NCBI RefSeq assembly: GCF_013618475.1
Contig: NZ_JABJVN010000008.1
Span: forward strand, 134,427-198,426
From: Saccharibacillus deserti
GTDB lineage: Bacteria > Bacillota > Bacilli > Paenibacillales > Paenibacillaceae
Length of the DNA: 64,000 bases
Direction of reading: 5' to 3'
The notes below the pieces were generated by a model. It was not told the origin of the DNA. It made no database searches and worked only from the letters and a program-made list of their open reading frames with translations. Of the stretch, positions 48,775 through 57,901 are shown piece by piece. Each line of letters opens with the position of its first letter. Position 1 is the first letter of the stretch. Both the position numbers and the translations under genes were made by a program.

Positions 48775-48894
48775 CCGCAGGCTGCGGATGCCCCCGCCTT
48801 ACGGCGGTTCATCGCGCGAAGATCTCGCGCCTACTTAAAACCATTCGAGGAATGCCGCCGAGCCGATCGGCGGCAGCCGGAGCCTAGGCTCCGG
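48775..48894 (+). ncRNA. Chain of five hairpins in the csbD 3' region
   Basis: Five adjacent inverted repeats fill 120 bp: CCGCA-N3-TGCGG (48775-48787), CCGCC-N4-GGCGG (48794-48807), GCGCGA-N5-TCGCGC (48814-48830), TGCCGCCG-N7-CGGCGGCA (48853-48875) and the perfect palindrome CCGGAGCCTAGGCTCCGG (48877-48894). A terminator follows. It may be a structured 3' UTR or a small RNA cut from the csbD transcript. No known RNA family was recognised. The symmetry means the minus strand would fold similarly. Confidence 0.5.
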
Positions 48895-48903
48895 ATACAT
48901 CAG

Positions 48904-48941
48904 AAAAGACCGCCCCCGGTGATCCGGGATGCGGTCTTTTT
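48904..48941. terminator. Bidirectional terminator between csbD and the alpha-galactosidase gene
   Basis: AAAAGACCGC and GCGGTCTTTT enclose an inner CCCGG/CCGGG arm, with U-tracts on both strands. Confidence 0.9.
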
Positions 48942-48983
48942 GCTGTTTGTTTCGTCGGCCGAAGCGGTTGGAGTCCGAAGCGG

Positions 48984-51095
48984 TCAGAGTTCGGCCACTT
49001 CGAACAGGCGCGCGGTCCGCTCGCGTTCGAGCCGGACCTTCAATACGCCCGCTTCGGCATTCCAGACGCAGTCTCCGCCGGGGCGGCCCTGCGGGTAGAG
49101 CAGGCGGCAGTCCGCCGCTTTGCCGGCCAGGCCGGGCAGAGGCAGCGACGCTTCGCTTGAGGCGTCGTCAAGCCGCCATACGGCGACGTAGCGTCTGCCT
49201 CCCCGGCGCAGGCCGAAGCTGACCCAGCCGTCTTCGACTTTCGGCAGCCCCAGCGGCCAGAACGGAAGCCCTTCGCGAATATCGCCGCGAATGGCTTTGT
49301 AGACCGTAAGCGCCTCGCGAACAAGCTCGCGGCGCGGCGGGCTCAGCTCCGCCAGATGCCCGCTCTGATGCACGCGCAGCAGCAGCGCGTTCACCATGTT
49401 GAATACGACTTCTTCGTCGTCGCCTTCGCGCAGCGGATACGACCAGATCGCCGACTGTTCCGGCGTGAGCGCCGCCGGGGAACTGGCCGCGATCTGCGCG
49501 TAGTTCACGTAATTTTCCTGATCGCTCGTCGACTGGATACTGTGCCGGCTGAGCATCGCGTAGTCCATCCGCATGCCGCCGCTGGAGCAGTTCTCGATCA
49601 CCAGTTCCGGATACGTGGCGAAGATACGGTCGATCCAGGACAGATATGCGCGGTTATGTTCGAGCAGACCGTCGCCGAGGCTGTCCGAATCGAGTTCCGT
49701 GCCGAGTCCGGCATTGATATTGTAGTCCATTTTGATATACCCGACCCCGTACTCCTCGACCAAGCGGCGCAGCACTTCGTCCGCATGGGCGACGACGGCC
49801 GGATTGCGGAAATCGAGGTGGTAGCGGCTGCGGTCTTTGACCCTTTTGCCGTGCCGCATGAAGAACCAGGAATCGTCCGCTTCCGCAAGCTTCGGACTGT
49901 GAACGCCCATGACCTCGATCTCCAGCCACAACCCCGGGATCATGCCTTTGCCGCGAATATAGTCGAGCACGTATTTGATGCCTTCCGGGAAGCGTTCCTG
50001 CGACGGCAGCCATTCGCCTACCCCGTCCCACCAGACGCCGGGCGAATACCAGCCGCAGTCGATGCAGAAATATTCGCAGCCCACGTCCGCGGCGGCGTCG
50101 ATCAGCGGCAGCAGGTTCTGCGTCGTCGGATTGCCCCACAGACAGTTCATGTAATCGTTAAAAATGATGCGCAGGTTCTCGTTGTCCGCGTTCGGACGCC
50201 GGACGGCGCGGCGGTACCGCGTCAGTTCGCCGATCGCTTCCTCGAAACCGCCGCGCGCCCAGCCGACCGCGACCGGAACGCTTGCGAACGTCTCGCCGGG
50301 CAGCAGCTTTTTCCACCAGGCGTGATCGTGCTCCGACGGACCGCTCACGAGCAGCGACAGATGATCGAACTGGTTGAGCAATTCCCAATGCCACGATCCG
50401 TTGTGCTCGATCTGCCAGAACATCGTCGCGGCGGCTTCCGTATTTTCCAGCAGCCCCATCGGCAGATGTTCCGCGGCGGCCCACGAACCCGTGTTGCTCA
50501 GGGAGACCCGTTTCGAGCTGCGATCCGTCATATGCGACAAACCGAGCTCCGGCAGGGTATTGCTGCGCCACTGGACCTCGCTCTGCCAGCCGTTATGCGC
50601 CAGATGCAGCTTCATTTTGTCGTCCTGGTCGCCCGCTCCGTCCTTGGCCAGCCCGTTCAGCGAAAACGAGGAGACGTATTCGACGCCAAGTTCCTCCGCG
50701 CCGCGATTATGCAGTTCCGTCCAGCTCTTGAGCACCGCAAGTCCGTCATGAAACTGGAAAAACGAAGCGGTCGCAAGTCCTGTCGCCGGATCTTCCATTT
50801 CGAATACGACCCGCAGCCCGGTATCGTTTCGTTCTTCGTAGTGCCGCACATACTTCATCCGCAGCCCCGGATAAGAAGCCCGGTGGCTTCGGCCGTGGTA
50901 TTCGCCCCGGTCTTCCCCGCTGAGCTGCACTTCGAGCACCCGGAATCCCTGCCGCGCTTCCTCTTCGACCCGGTCTTCTTCAAACGGCAGGCATCCTCCG
51001 TGCAGCAGACGGACATCGCCTTCCTCCGTCACGTCGAACACCAAACTTAAACCGTTTTCGAAAATGTCGATCCGCTGTTTCGGATTTTGCGCCAT
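48984..51095 (-). CDS. GH36 alpha-galactosidase, cytoplasmic
   Basis: A 703-residue glycoside hydrolase that removes terminal alpha-1,6-galactose from sugars such as melibiose and raffinose. The N-terminal beta-sandwich (residues 1-300) is followed by the (beta/alpha)8 barrel with the nucleophile Asp457 in YIKMDYN and the acid/base Asp525 in STSDQENY; ENCSSGGMRMDY is the family's substrate-binding segment. A C-terminal beta domain ends the protein. No signal peptide, so substrate must be imported, possibly by the ABC system at 38-41.6 kb. The ATG is preceded by GAGGGGACGAGG. Confidence 0.93.
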   Translation of the reverse strand: MAQNPKQRIDIFENGLSLVFDVTEEGDVRLLHGGCLPFEEDRVEEEARQGFRVLEVQLSGEDRGEYHGRSHRASYPGLRMKYVRHYEERNDTGLRVVFEMEDPATGLATASFFQFHDGLAVLKSWTELHNRGAEELGVEYVSSFSLNGLAKDGAGDQDDKMKLHLAHNGWQSEVQWRSNTLPELGLSHMTDRSSKRVSLSNTGSWAAAEHLPMGLLENTEAAATMFWQIEHNGSWHWELLNQFDHLSLLVSGPSEHDHAWWKKLLPGETFASVPVAVGWARGGFEEAIGELTRYRRAVRRPNADNENLRIIFNDYMNCLWGNPTTQNLLPLIDAAADVGCEYFCIDCGWYSPGVWWDGVGEWLPSQERFPEGIKYVLDYIRGKGMIPGLWLEIEVMGVHSPKLAEADDSWFFMRHGKRVKDRSRYHLDFRNPAVVAHADEVLRRLVEEYGVGYIKMDYNINAGLGTELDSDSLGDGLLEHNRAYLSWIDRIFATYPELVIENCSSGGMRMDYAMLSRHSIQSTSDQENYVNYAQIAASSPAALTPEQSAIWSYPLREGDDEEVVFNMVNALLLRVHQSGHLAELSPPRRELVREALTVYKAIRGDIREGLPFWPLGLPKVEDGWVSFGLRRGGRRYVAVWRLDDASSEASLPLPGLAGKAADCRLLYPQGRPGGDCVWNAEAGVLKVRLERERTARLFEVAEL

Positions 51096-51176
51096 GCTTG
51101 CCTCGTCCCCTCTTTCTGGAATAAACCGATTATACCGCAGCCGCCCTGAAAGGGTAACGCTCTATTTGACCCAAAA

Positions 51177-51206
51177 AAAGACCGCTTCCTTCGTGGAAAC
51201 GGTCTT
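51177..51206 (-). terminator. Terminator of the VTT membrane protein gene
   Basis: AAGACCG-TTTCC pairs with GGAAGCGGTCTT around five bases, followed by seven U residues on the minus-strand transcript. Confidence 0.88.
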
Positions 51207-51209
51207 CGT

Positions 51210-51809
51210 TTACTCCGAATCGCGGGTAAAATAAGCTTCGGCCCGCCGACTCGCCCAGAACGAGAACGCGAGGAACGCCGCTACGTAGAGCAGCTCGTAC
51301 GGCCGCTCGATAAATCGGCCGAGATCGTGTCCCACATACGATACGGCCAGCACCATAATCGCTTTACCACAGGCGATCGCCAGCAGAAAAGCAAGTTTCG
51401 GCATCCGTACGATCGCCGCCGCGGTGTTGACGATCGCGAATGGACCCACCGGCATCATGCTCAGGATAAAAACAAAGCTGAATGCGTTGCGGCGCGCCCA
51501 CAGCAGGCTTTTTTGCGCTTTGGGACGCTGCGACCAGCGCTGGAAGTAAGGACGCGACGCGATGGCCCGCACGATCAGGAACGTCGTCATACAGCCCGCG
51601 ACCAGCCCGATCCACGAATACAGAAAACCGAGCCACAGTCCGTACGCCGCCGCGTTTACGCCTACGATCACCGCGGTCGGCAGCGGGGGAACGAACGATT
51701 TCAGAAACGTCAGGAAAATGCCCGGCAGCGGGCCAAGTGCGCGGAAACGTTCGATCCATTCGCGCAAATGTTCTTCCGTCATATACGATAAAAGGTCCAT
51801 ATTCAGCAA
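51210..51809 (-). CDS. VTT-domain membrane protein (TVP38/TMEM64/DedA-like)
   Basis: A 199-residue protein with five to six predicted helices. The first re-entrant region LGPLPGIFLTFLKSFVPPLP and the GLVAGCMTTFLIVR helix fit the VTT fold, whose members scramble or flip membrane lipids such as undecaprenyl phosphate or phosphatidylethanolamine carriers. The start is taken as TTG at 51809 because AAAGGAG lies 7 bases upstream; the ATG at 51800 is too far. The frame is open for 250 more codons upstream but they lie antisense to the cupin gene and look non-coding. Substrate unknown. Confidence 0.82.
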   Translation of the reverse strand: MLNMDLLSYMTEEHLREWIERFRALGPLPGIFLTFLKSFVPPLPTAVIVGVNAAAYGLWLGFLYSWIGLVAGCMTTFLIVRAIASRPYFQRWSQRPKAQKSLLWARRNAFSFVFILSMMPVGPFAIVNTAAAIVRMPKLAFLLAIACGKAIMVLAVSYVGHDLGRFIERPYELLYVAAFLAFSFWASRRAEAYFTRDSE

Positions 51810-52019
51810 GAAGGTACTCCTTTGCGGGTTACTGGGCCGGACTTGTCCGGTATATCCGCTATTATAGCGGGTAAACGGACTTTTTTGCCGTGAAATTGTG
51901 GATTTTCTTGCCGCACGCCGTATTGCTGGCCCGCCGCCGCGGGTAATCCTTCCCATATCCCATACGGCCGGAAGCGGAAGATCCGCGGCCCGGCAATCCA
52001 CTACACGGAGGTCTTGACG

Positions 52020-52529
52020 ATGAACGAACCCCGCGATCCGCAGCTTTTTTATTTTGAAGACGACGGCATCCTGCCCAACAATCCCAAACTGCCCGTGGTT
52101 TTGTACCCCGGCGCCCTGAGCGGCAAGCCCGAATGGGCCGAGTCGGTGTTCAACGGCTGCGGATGGCACAACAGTTGGGAGAACGGCGTATTCGACTACC
52201 ACCACTATCACAGCAACGCGCACGAAGTGCTTGGCGTGACGCACGGTACGATCCTGATCAAGCTCGGCGGCGAGAACGGAAGCTCGTTCGATCTGCAGGC
52301 GGGCGACGTGATCGTGCTGCCGGCCGGTACCGGACACAAACGGATTACGGCAAGCGCGGATTTCCGGATTGTAGGCGCCTATCCCGAAGGGATGGACTAT
52401 AACACTCGGCTTGGGAACGACGGACGGCGCGAGCAGGCGATCGAAGAAATTGCCCGGGTTCCGCTTCCCAAAACCGATCCCGTATACGGCGACAAAGGCC
52501 CTCTGCTGGAGCATTGGCAGATTCGTTGA
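52020..52529 (+). CDS. YjlB-like cupin protein
   Basis: A 169-residue single cupin barrel. The metal-site motif HYHSNAHEVLGVTHGTILIK (in part HYHSNAHEVLGV) supplies His and Glu ligands, and VIVLPAGTGHKRI supplies the second cupin motif with its His. The N-terminal FEDDGILPNNPKLPV matches YjlB-type proteins of unknown function in bacilli. The ATG at 52020 follows GGAGG at 8 bases. It is divergent from the VTT gene. Activity is unknown. Confidence 0.85.
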   Translation: MNEPRDPQLFYFEDDGILPNNPKLPVVLYPGALSGKPEWAESVFNGCGWHNSWENGVFDYHHYHSNAHEVLGVTHGTILIKLGGENGSSFDLQAGDVIVLPAGTGHKRITASADFRIVGAYPEGMDYNTRLGNDGRREQAIEEIARVPLPKTDPVYGDKGPLLEHWQIR

Positions 52530-52587
52530 GCCGTCCGAACATATTTCTGTCTTCGTATAGAGAGAGCCGACTTTCCGCTCCAATCTA

Positions 52588-52596
52588 TGGTATGAT
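52588..52596 (+). promoter_or_regulatory. Extended -10 promoter of the diguanylate cyclase gene
   Basis: TGGTATGAT is an extended -10 (TG-n-TATGAT) with no strong -35, about 75 bp before the ATG. Confidence 0.4.
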
Positions 52597-52671
52597 TTTC
52601 TTGCCTTTGCAGCGGCGGAGTCGACGCCTCCATACGAATCATTACTTTAACAGACAGGAGTTCCCACGTTC

Positions 52672-54288
52672 ATGAATGCCGCCTTTTCTACCTTTATCGC
52701 GCTGTTCGCCATTTCGGGCGTGCTCAGCATTTTGCTTGCTCTGTACGCTTCTTTGCAAAAGACACGCTTCTCGGGCATGCACTTGTTCGTCTGGATGTCC
52801 GTCGCGACCGCGATCTATACCTTCGGCAGTTCGTTGGAACTGGCCAGTCCGTCGCTTGGGAACATCAAGTTCTGGATTGCATTCGAATATTTCGGGCTGC
52901 CGTTCATCTCGCCGCTCAACCTGCTTGTCATCTTCCATTATGTAGGGCGAGAACGGATGATGACGCCCCGTGCGACCGCCGCTTTCCTCGCTCTGCCCGC
53001 GCTGACCTGCCTGCTGATGCTGACCAACAACCTGCACGGACTCGTCTATCAACAAATGGAACTTCGCGCCGACGCCCCCTGGCCTCTGGCCGAATTTGCG
53101 ATGGGTCCGTGGTATGTCGTCAACGGCAGCTACACGCTGGGATGCGGCGTGGTCGGCATGTGGCTGCTCGCCCGCCATCTGCGCCAAACGCTGAACGTCT
53201 ACCGCAAGCAGACCGCTACCATGCTGGTCAGCTTGTTTCTGCCGATCGGCTCCTCCCTGATCTATATTATGAATCTCACTCCTTACCATATCGATCCGGT
53301 TCCCGCCACCATGAGTCTGACCAATTTGCTGTACTGCTGGGCGCTTCTCTCGGGCGGCATGCTCACCTCGACTCCGGTCGTGCGCGAAAACATCCTGGAG
53401 AGCATGCGCGACGGCGTACTGGTACTCGATCCGGCCGGACGGATCGCCGACTACAACAAAGCCGCTTCCCTGCTGTTTCCGTTCCTCGCTTCCCAGCTGA
53501 TCGGCGAACGTGCGGCGGACGTCTTTCCCAAGGAAAGGCTGCGGCCGGAAGATGCCGATATGCAGTTTCTCGAAGCGGAAGAAAGTCAGATCGAATGGCT
53601 GGCAGACCATGAAGTCCGCTTTTACCGGATCCGTTCGTCCCCCGTCTTTCACAAGAGGGGAGGCGGAGCGGCCGGGAGAACGGTGGTCATCTTGGATGTC
53701 ACCGAGAATGTCCGGCTCCACCGCAGACTCGAGCGGATGGCTACCCATGACGGCATGACGCAGATCTACAACCGCTCGCACTTTGTGGAATGCTCGGAAC
53801 GGCTCCTTGCCGATTCGCGAAGCACGCTCGAACCGCTGACGGTCGCTCTGCTGGATATCGACCGATTCAAGTCGGTCAACGACAGCTACGGACACGACGT
53901 GGGCGATCATGTGATTCGCCATGTCGTGCATATCTGTCAGGCGCATCTCGGCGAACGCGATGTCTTCGGCCGTTACGGAGGGGAAGAATTCGCCTTGTGC
54001 ATGCCGGGCCGGCCTACTTCGGACGCTTACGGTCTGCTGGAGCGCATCCGCCTGGGGCTGGCCGCCGAGCCGGTCATGACCGCTGCCGGACCGGTCGGAG
54101 TGACCGCAAGTTTCGGCCTGGTGGAAGCCCTGCCCGATCAGCCGCTGAAAGTACTGACCAAGCTGGCGGACGACGCCCTGTACGTCGCCAAACAAAACGG
54201 ACGCAACCAGGTCCGGATCGCCCCGGACGGGCAGGGTCCGGCAGACGAAAGCATTGCCCCTTCTCCGCACGGATCGCCGGACGCATAG
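52672..54288 (+). CDS. Membrane 7TM-PAS-GGDEF diguanylate cyclase
   Basis: A 538-residue protein. Residues 1-225 form the seven-helix sensor found at the N-terminus of some kinases and cyclases (HisK_7TM type). A PAS domain follows (ILESMRDGVLVLDPAGRIADYN in part). The GGDEF domain (residues 355-520) has an active-site GGEEF and the usual DIDRFKSVNDSYGHDVGD (in part DRFKSVNDSYGHD). The inhibitory I-site is GERD instead of RxxD, so product feedback is probably absent. It should make c-di-GMP, opposing the EAL protein at 4.9-7 kb. The ATG lacks a strong ribosome binding site. Confidence 0.9.
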   Translation: MNAAFSTFIALFAISGVLSILLALYASLQKTRFSGMHLFVWMSVATAIYTFGSSLELASPSLGNIKFWIAFEYFGLPFISPLNLLVIFHYVGRERMMTPRATAAFLALPALTCLLMLTNNLHGLVYQQMELRADAPWPLAEFAMGPWYVVNGSYTLGCGVVGMWLLARHLRQTLNVYRKQTATMLVSLFLPIGSSLIYIMNLTPYHIDPVPATMSLTNLLYCWALLSGGMLTSTPVVRENILESMRDGVLVLDPAGRIADYNKAASLLFPFLASQLIGERAADVFPKERLRPEDADMQFLEAEESQIEWLADHEVRFYRIRSSPVFHKRGGGAAGRTVVILDVTENVRLHRRLERMATHDGMTQIYNRSHFVECSERLLADSRSTLEPLTVALLDIDRFKSVNDSYGHDVGDHVIRHVVHICQAHLGERDVFGRYGGEEFALCMPGRPTSDAYGLLERIRLGLAAEPVMTAAGPVGVTASFGLVEALPDQPLKVLTKLADDALYVAKQNGRNQVRIAPDGQGPADESIAPSPHGSPDA

Positions 54289-54351
54289 CCGCAGGTCTGT
54301 GCCGGAGATCGCCAGCCTTTACGAATGATGTACAGAAAGAAGGGATTCCGT

Positions 54352-55851
54352 ATGAAATTCGAACACTATGTCCAATATGACGCGGTCGGTCTGGCCCAGC
54401 TGCTGAGCAGCCGGGAAGTCTCCGCCGTCGAACTGGCGGAAGCCGCGCTGTCCCGGATGGATCAAGTCAATCCGTCCCTGAACGCCGTCGTCCGCGACCG
54501 GCGCGAAGCGGCTCTTGCCGAAGCGGCGGCGGCTCCTTCCCCAAGCGCGGAACGCCCTTTTTCCGGCGTTCCGTATCTGCTCAAAGACATCTCGCAGGCG
54601 CTTGCGGGCGAACCGCTCACTTCCGGTTCGGCCCTGCTCAAAGGAAATGTCGCGCGCCGCGACTCCAACTACGTCGCCCGCCTGCGGGCCGGCGGCCTGA
54701 TCCCGCTCGGGCACACGAACACGCCCGAATTCGGGCTCAAGAACATCACCGAACCGGCCCTGTACGGGCCGGCGCGCAATCCGTGGAATCCGCAGTATTC
54801 CCCGGGCGGCTCCAGCGGCGGCGCGGCGGCCGCGGTCGCCTCGGGCATCGTGCCCGCCGCCGGCGCCAGCGACGGCGGCGGGTCGATCCGCATCCCGGCG
54901 TCGTTCACCGGCCTGTTCGGTCTCAAACCGACGCGCGGCCGCACCCCGGTCGGCCCCGGCATCGGCCGCCAATGGCAGGGCGCGTCGATCGACTTCGCCT
55001 TGTCGCGCACCGTGCGCGACAGCGCCGCGCTGCTGGACCTGCTGCAGGTGCTGCAGCAGGAAGCCGCTTTCCAGACGCCCCTCTATCCGGGCATCTACGC
55101 CCAAGACATAGGGACGCCTCATCCGCGCCCGCTGCGGATCGCTTTTACGACCGCTTCGCCGGTCGGCACGCCCGTCGGCGAAGACGCCGTGCAGGCGGTA
55201 CTCAAGACCGTAAAATGGCTTGAGCAGCAGGGCCACCATGTCGAAGAGAAGCTCAGCCCCGTCAACGGCGTACGGCTGATGGAGAATTATTACACGATGA
55301 ACGCGGGCGAAGTGTCCGCTATGTTCCTCTCGCTGGAAGGAATGCTGGGGCGCGCCATTCGGCCCGATGAGGTCGATATCATCACGTGGGTCTTTGCCGA
55401 AGCCGGCAAAAACGTCTCCGCGGCCGAATTCGTGCACAGCCTGAACGAATGGGACGTTGCCGCGGCGCAGATGGCCGAATTGTCGGCCCGCTTCGATCTG
55501 TATGTCACGCCGGCAAGCGCCTTCCCGGCTCCGCGCGTCGGCGAACTGACTTATACGCCGGAGCAGGCCGCTCCGTGGATGACGGTAAGCGAGCGGTCTG
55601 CGGGCGAACAGCGGCAGATGCTGTACGATATTTTCGAACGCAGCCTGACCTATACCCCGTTCACCCAGCTCGCCAATCTGACCGGCCAGCCCGCGACCAG
55701 TCTGCCGCTGCATCTGACCGAAGACGGCCTGCCGCTCGGCGTGCAGATGATCGCCTCCAAAGGCCGCGAAGACCTGCTGCTGCGCATCGCCGCCCAGCTG
55801 GAACAGTCGGATCTGTGGGTCGGGATGAACGGCAATCCGATGCTCGGTTAA
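54352..55851 (+). CDS. Amidase signature family hydrolase
   Basis: A 499-residue amidase. The Ser-cisSer-Lys triad is visible: Lys in PYLLKDIS, cis-Ser in SPGGSSGGAAAAVASG and the nucleophile Ser in SDGGGSIRIPA. The sequence SFTGLFGLKPTRGRTPVGP and overall layout are closest to 6-aminohexanoate-cyclic-dimer hydrolase-like amidases, but a generic amide substrate is just as likely. The ATG at 54352 follows GAAGGGA; another ATG at 54325 has less support. It lies 63 bp after the cyclase gene on the same strand. No signal peptide, so cytoplasmic. Confidence 0.9.
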   Translation: MKFEHYVQYDAVGLAQLLSSREVSAVELAEAALSRMDQVNPSLNAVVRDRREAALAEAAAAPSPSAERPFSGVPYLLKDISQALAGEPLTSGSALLKGNVARRDSNYVARLRAGGLIPLGHTNTPEFGLKNITEPALYGPARNPWNPQYSPGGSSGGAAAAVASGIVPAAGASDGGGSIRIPASFTGLFGLKPTRGRTPVGPGIGRQWQGASIDFALSRTVRDSAALLDLLQVLQQEAAFQTPLYPGIYAQDIGTPHPRPLRIAFTTASPVGTPVGEDAVQAVLKTVKWLEQQGHHVEEKLSPVNGVRLMENYYTMNAGEVSAMFLSLEGMLGRAIRPDEVDIITWVFAEAGKNVSAAEFVHSLNEWDVAAAQMAELSARFDLYVTPASAFPAPRVGELTYTPEQAAPWMTVSERSAGEQRQMLYDIFERSLTYTPFTQLANLTGQPATSLPLHLTEDGLPLGVQMIASKGREDLLLRIAAQLEQSDLWVGMNGNPMLG

Positions 55852-55880
55852 TCGGTGAGGTACATCAGATATTTTGTTCC

Positions 55881-55929
55881 AAAAAGCTGCCCCGGTCGGT
55901 TATTCGATTCGGCGGCAGCTTTTCTTTTT
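55881..55929. terminator. Bidirectional terminator between the amidase and DUF1835-SnoaL genes
   Basis: AAAAGCTGCC pairs with GGCAGCTTTT around about 22 bases, with a U-tract on both strands. Confidence 0.75.
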
Positions 55930-55959
55930 GGCGCTTATCCAGAGCTCGCGAACTTTTGC

Positions 55960-56721
55960 TCACTCATAAACAAACCATACTTCACGGATCAGCGCGTCTC
56001 TCGTTTCATAGATCGCTGCCGCAGATACGGCTTCGTCCGAGCCTTTTCGCGTTATCCGTTCATGGTCGATCACCCGACTGCCGATCACCATTCGGTTGAC
56101 CAATTCCGCATGGACGTTATCAACCTCGAAGCGCTTGCGATAGCGCTCGCGCATCGCCTCGCGTCCTTCTGCGATCAGTGACCCGTCCAGCAGGTTATAC
56201 AGCTTTGCATCTTCCGCATACACGTTCAGAAAGCCTTCCAGATCATGGGCGTTGTATCGGTCAAGCTGCCGCTGTGCAAGTTCCTCGGCTGTCCCGAACT
56301 CGGGAATCTTTTGCTGTTCGACTACTTCTACAGCCTTTCTCGCTCGAAGCGGTCTGACTTCGTACATCCGCATCTGCCGGGGTACTCCTCTAAACTCCAG
56401 CCTGCCGGCGTAGACAAGAGACGTAAGCCGATGATTGAGGAAGTCATCATCAAGCCGTTCTGACCCATTCATTTCGCCAAGCCAGCCCAGACGCCGAACC
56501 CAGCCCTTCCGGTTTTCCAGGTCTGCAAGAGGGCCGTAAGCCAAGCAGTCGTGAAATCCAAATACCTGATACTCTCCGCCTCGGATTTCCGACTGCAGCA
56601 CCATCTTCAGACTGCCGGCTGTTGTCGAGTCCAATGCGATATGTACAAGGTCCAATCCGCTCAAGTCCATGGACCCGAGCTGCTCTTTTTCGCGGTCCTG
56701 TTCTCTCCTGTTGTTTTTCAT
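55960..56721 (-). CDS. DUF1835-SnoaL fusion protein
   Basis: A 253-residue protein joining two unrelated parts. Residues 23-100 match the N-terminal half of DUF1835 proteins (LVHIALDSTTAGSLKMVLQS, FGFHDCLAYGPL), without the expected second half. Residues 145-250 form a complete SnoaL/NTF2-like domain (DRYNAHDLEGFLNVYAEDAK, VWFVYE). The ATG at 56721 has a strong AGGAGGG. Inside the gene, AGAGGAG sits before an in-frame ATG at 56373 which would yield the SnoaL part alone (137 residues). The fusion probably arose by deletion between neighbouring genes. Function unknown. Confidence 0.75.
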   Translation of the reverse strand: MKNNRREQDREKEQLGSMDLSGLDLVHIALDSTTAGSLKMVLQSEIRGGEYQVFGFHDCLAYGPLADLENRKGWVRRLGWLGEMNGSERLDDDFLNHRLTSLVYAGRLEFRGVPRQMRMYEVRPLRARKAVEVVEQQKIPEFGTAEELAQRQLDRYNAHDLEGFLNVYAEDAKLYNLLDGSLIAEGREAMRERYRKRFEVDNVHAELVNRMVIGSRVIDHERITRKGSDEAVSAAAIYETRDALIREVWFVYE

Positions 56722-56903
56722 ATTAATCCCTCCTGCAGCTTTGTAAGTTTTCCGATGCTGCTCGTCATAGATTCCTTTTTGATTGTAACTTTTTTGCGGT
56801 CGACCGCATAAGACGTTGTAGATACCTCTTTCCCGATTGCCTGTTCCCACTTTCGTGTAATAATCTAACAAGACATCTTAGCGCCGTGCGAGGAGGGTTT
56901 TCC

Positions 56904-57815
56904 ATGATTACGATCGGACTTACCAATTTCAGCGACCATGACGAGCTGTACGGCAAAAAGAAACCCGCCGAACGGCTGCAGGCTTACAGCGAAACGTTCA
57001 AACTGGTCGAACTGGACAGTTCGTTTTACGCGATCCAACCGGTCAAAAACTATGAAAAGTGGGTCTCCCAGACCCCCGACGATTTTGGATTCGTGATCAA
57101 GGCCTACCAGGGCATGACCGGACACCTGCGCGAGAAAAAGAATTATTTCGACACGCCGGAAGAAATGTTCGCCGCTTTTCATACCAGCCTTGCGCCCGTT
57201 ATCGAAGCGGACAAACTGACGATGGCCCTGTTCCAATACCCGCCCTGGTTCGACTGTACACGCGAGAACGTGGAGAAGCTGCGCGTCACGCGCGAATTCA
57301 TGAAAGACGTCCCGTGCGCGCTCGAATTCCGGCATCAATCGTGGTACTCGCCGCAGTTTCAAGACAAGACGCTCGACTTTATGCGCAAAGAAGGCTGGAT
57401 TCAGACCGTCGTCGACGAGCCACAGGCCGGCAGCGGTTCGATTCCGATCATCGCGCATGCGACCAGCGACGAAGCGACCTATGTCCGGATGCACGGACGC
57501 AACGTCGGCGGCTGGCACAAGAGCAGCGATCCGAACTGGCGCAAGCTGCGCTATCTGTACCGCTACAGCACCGAGGAATTGACCGAGTGGCGCGATATCC
57601 TGCTCGATCTGGACAAACAGAGCAAGCACGTCTACGTCGCGTTCAACAACAATTCCGACAAGGATGCCACGCCCAACGCGCTTGAGCTGATGGAACTGCT
57701 CGGCCAGCCGATTCCTCCGGGAGCGCCGTGGCCGCCGCAGGAGACCGCCGGAGAAACGCCGGCAGGCGGCAAGTCGGAACCGCAGGACGAGCCTCAGCAG
57801 GAGAAACTGTTCTAG
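56904..57815 (+). CDS. DUF72 family TIM-barrel protein
   Basis: A 303-residue protein with the DUF72 pattern: ITIGLTNFSDHD at the start, VELDSSFYAIQPVKNYEKWV (in part), FGFVIKAYQGMTGH, LFQYPPWF, ALEFRHQSW and VYVAFNNNSDKDATPNAL (in part). Family members adopt a TIM barrel and are of unknown function; some are annotated as UV-endonuclease-like by fold only. A Pro/Glu-rich tail of about 35 residues is extra. The ATG at 56904 follows GAGGAGGG. It is divergent from the DUF1835-SnoaL gene. Confidence 0.88.
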   Translation: MITIGLTNFSDHDELYGKKKPAERLQAYSETFKLVELDSSFYAIQPVKNYEKWVSQTPDDFGFVIKAYQGMTGHLREKKNYFDTPEEMFAAFHTSLAPVIEADKLTMALFQYPPWFDCTRENVEKLRVTREFMKDVPCALEFRHQSWYSPQFQDKTLDFMRKEGWIQTVVDEPQAGSGSIPIIAHATSDEATYVRMHGRNVGGWHKSSDPNWRKLRYLYRYSTEELTEWRDILLDLDKQSKHVYVAFNNNSDKDATPNALELMELLGQPIPPGAPWPPQETAGETPAGGKSEPQDEPQQEKLF

Positions 57816-57820
57816 CCCAA

Positions 57821-57865
57821 GAAGACCGCTCCTACGCCTTGAAGGCGAAACAGGAGCGGTCTTTG
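57821..57865. terminator. Bidirectional terminator between DUF72 and nitroreductase genes
   Basis: AAGACCGCTCCT and AGGAGCGGTCTT form a 12-bp stem enclosing a small GCCTT/AAGGC hairpin. Confidence 0.85.
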
Positions 57866-57901
57866 TTGTATGCGTCCGTATTCGGTTTCGTTTCCCTCGC
57901 T

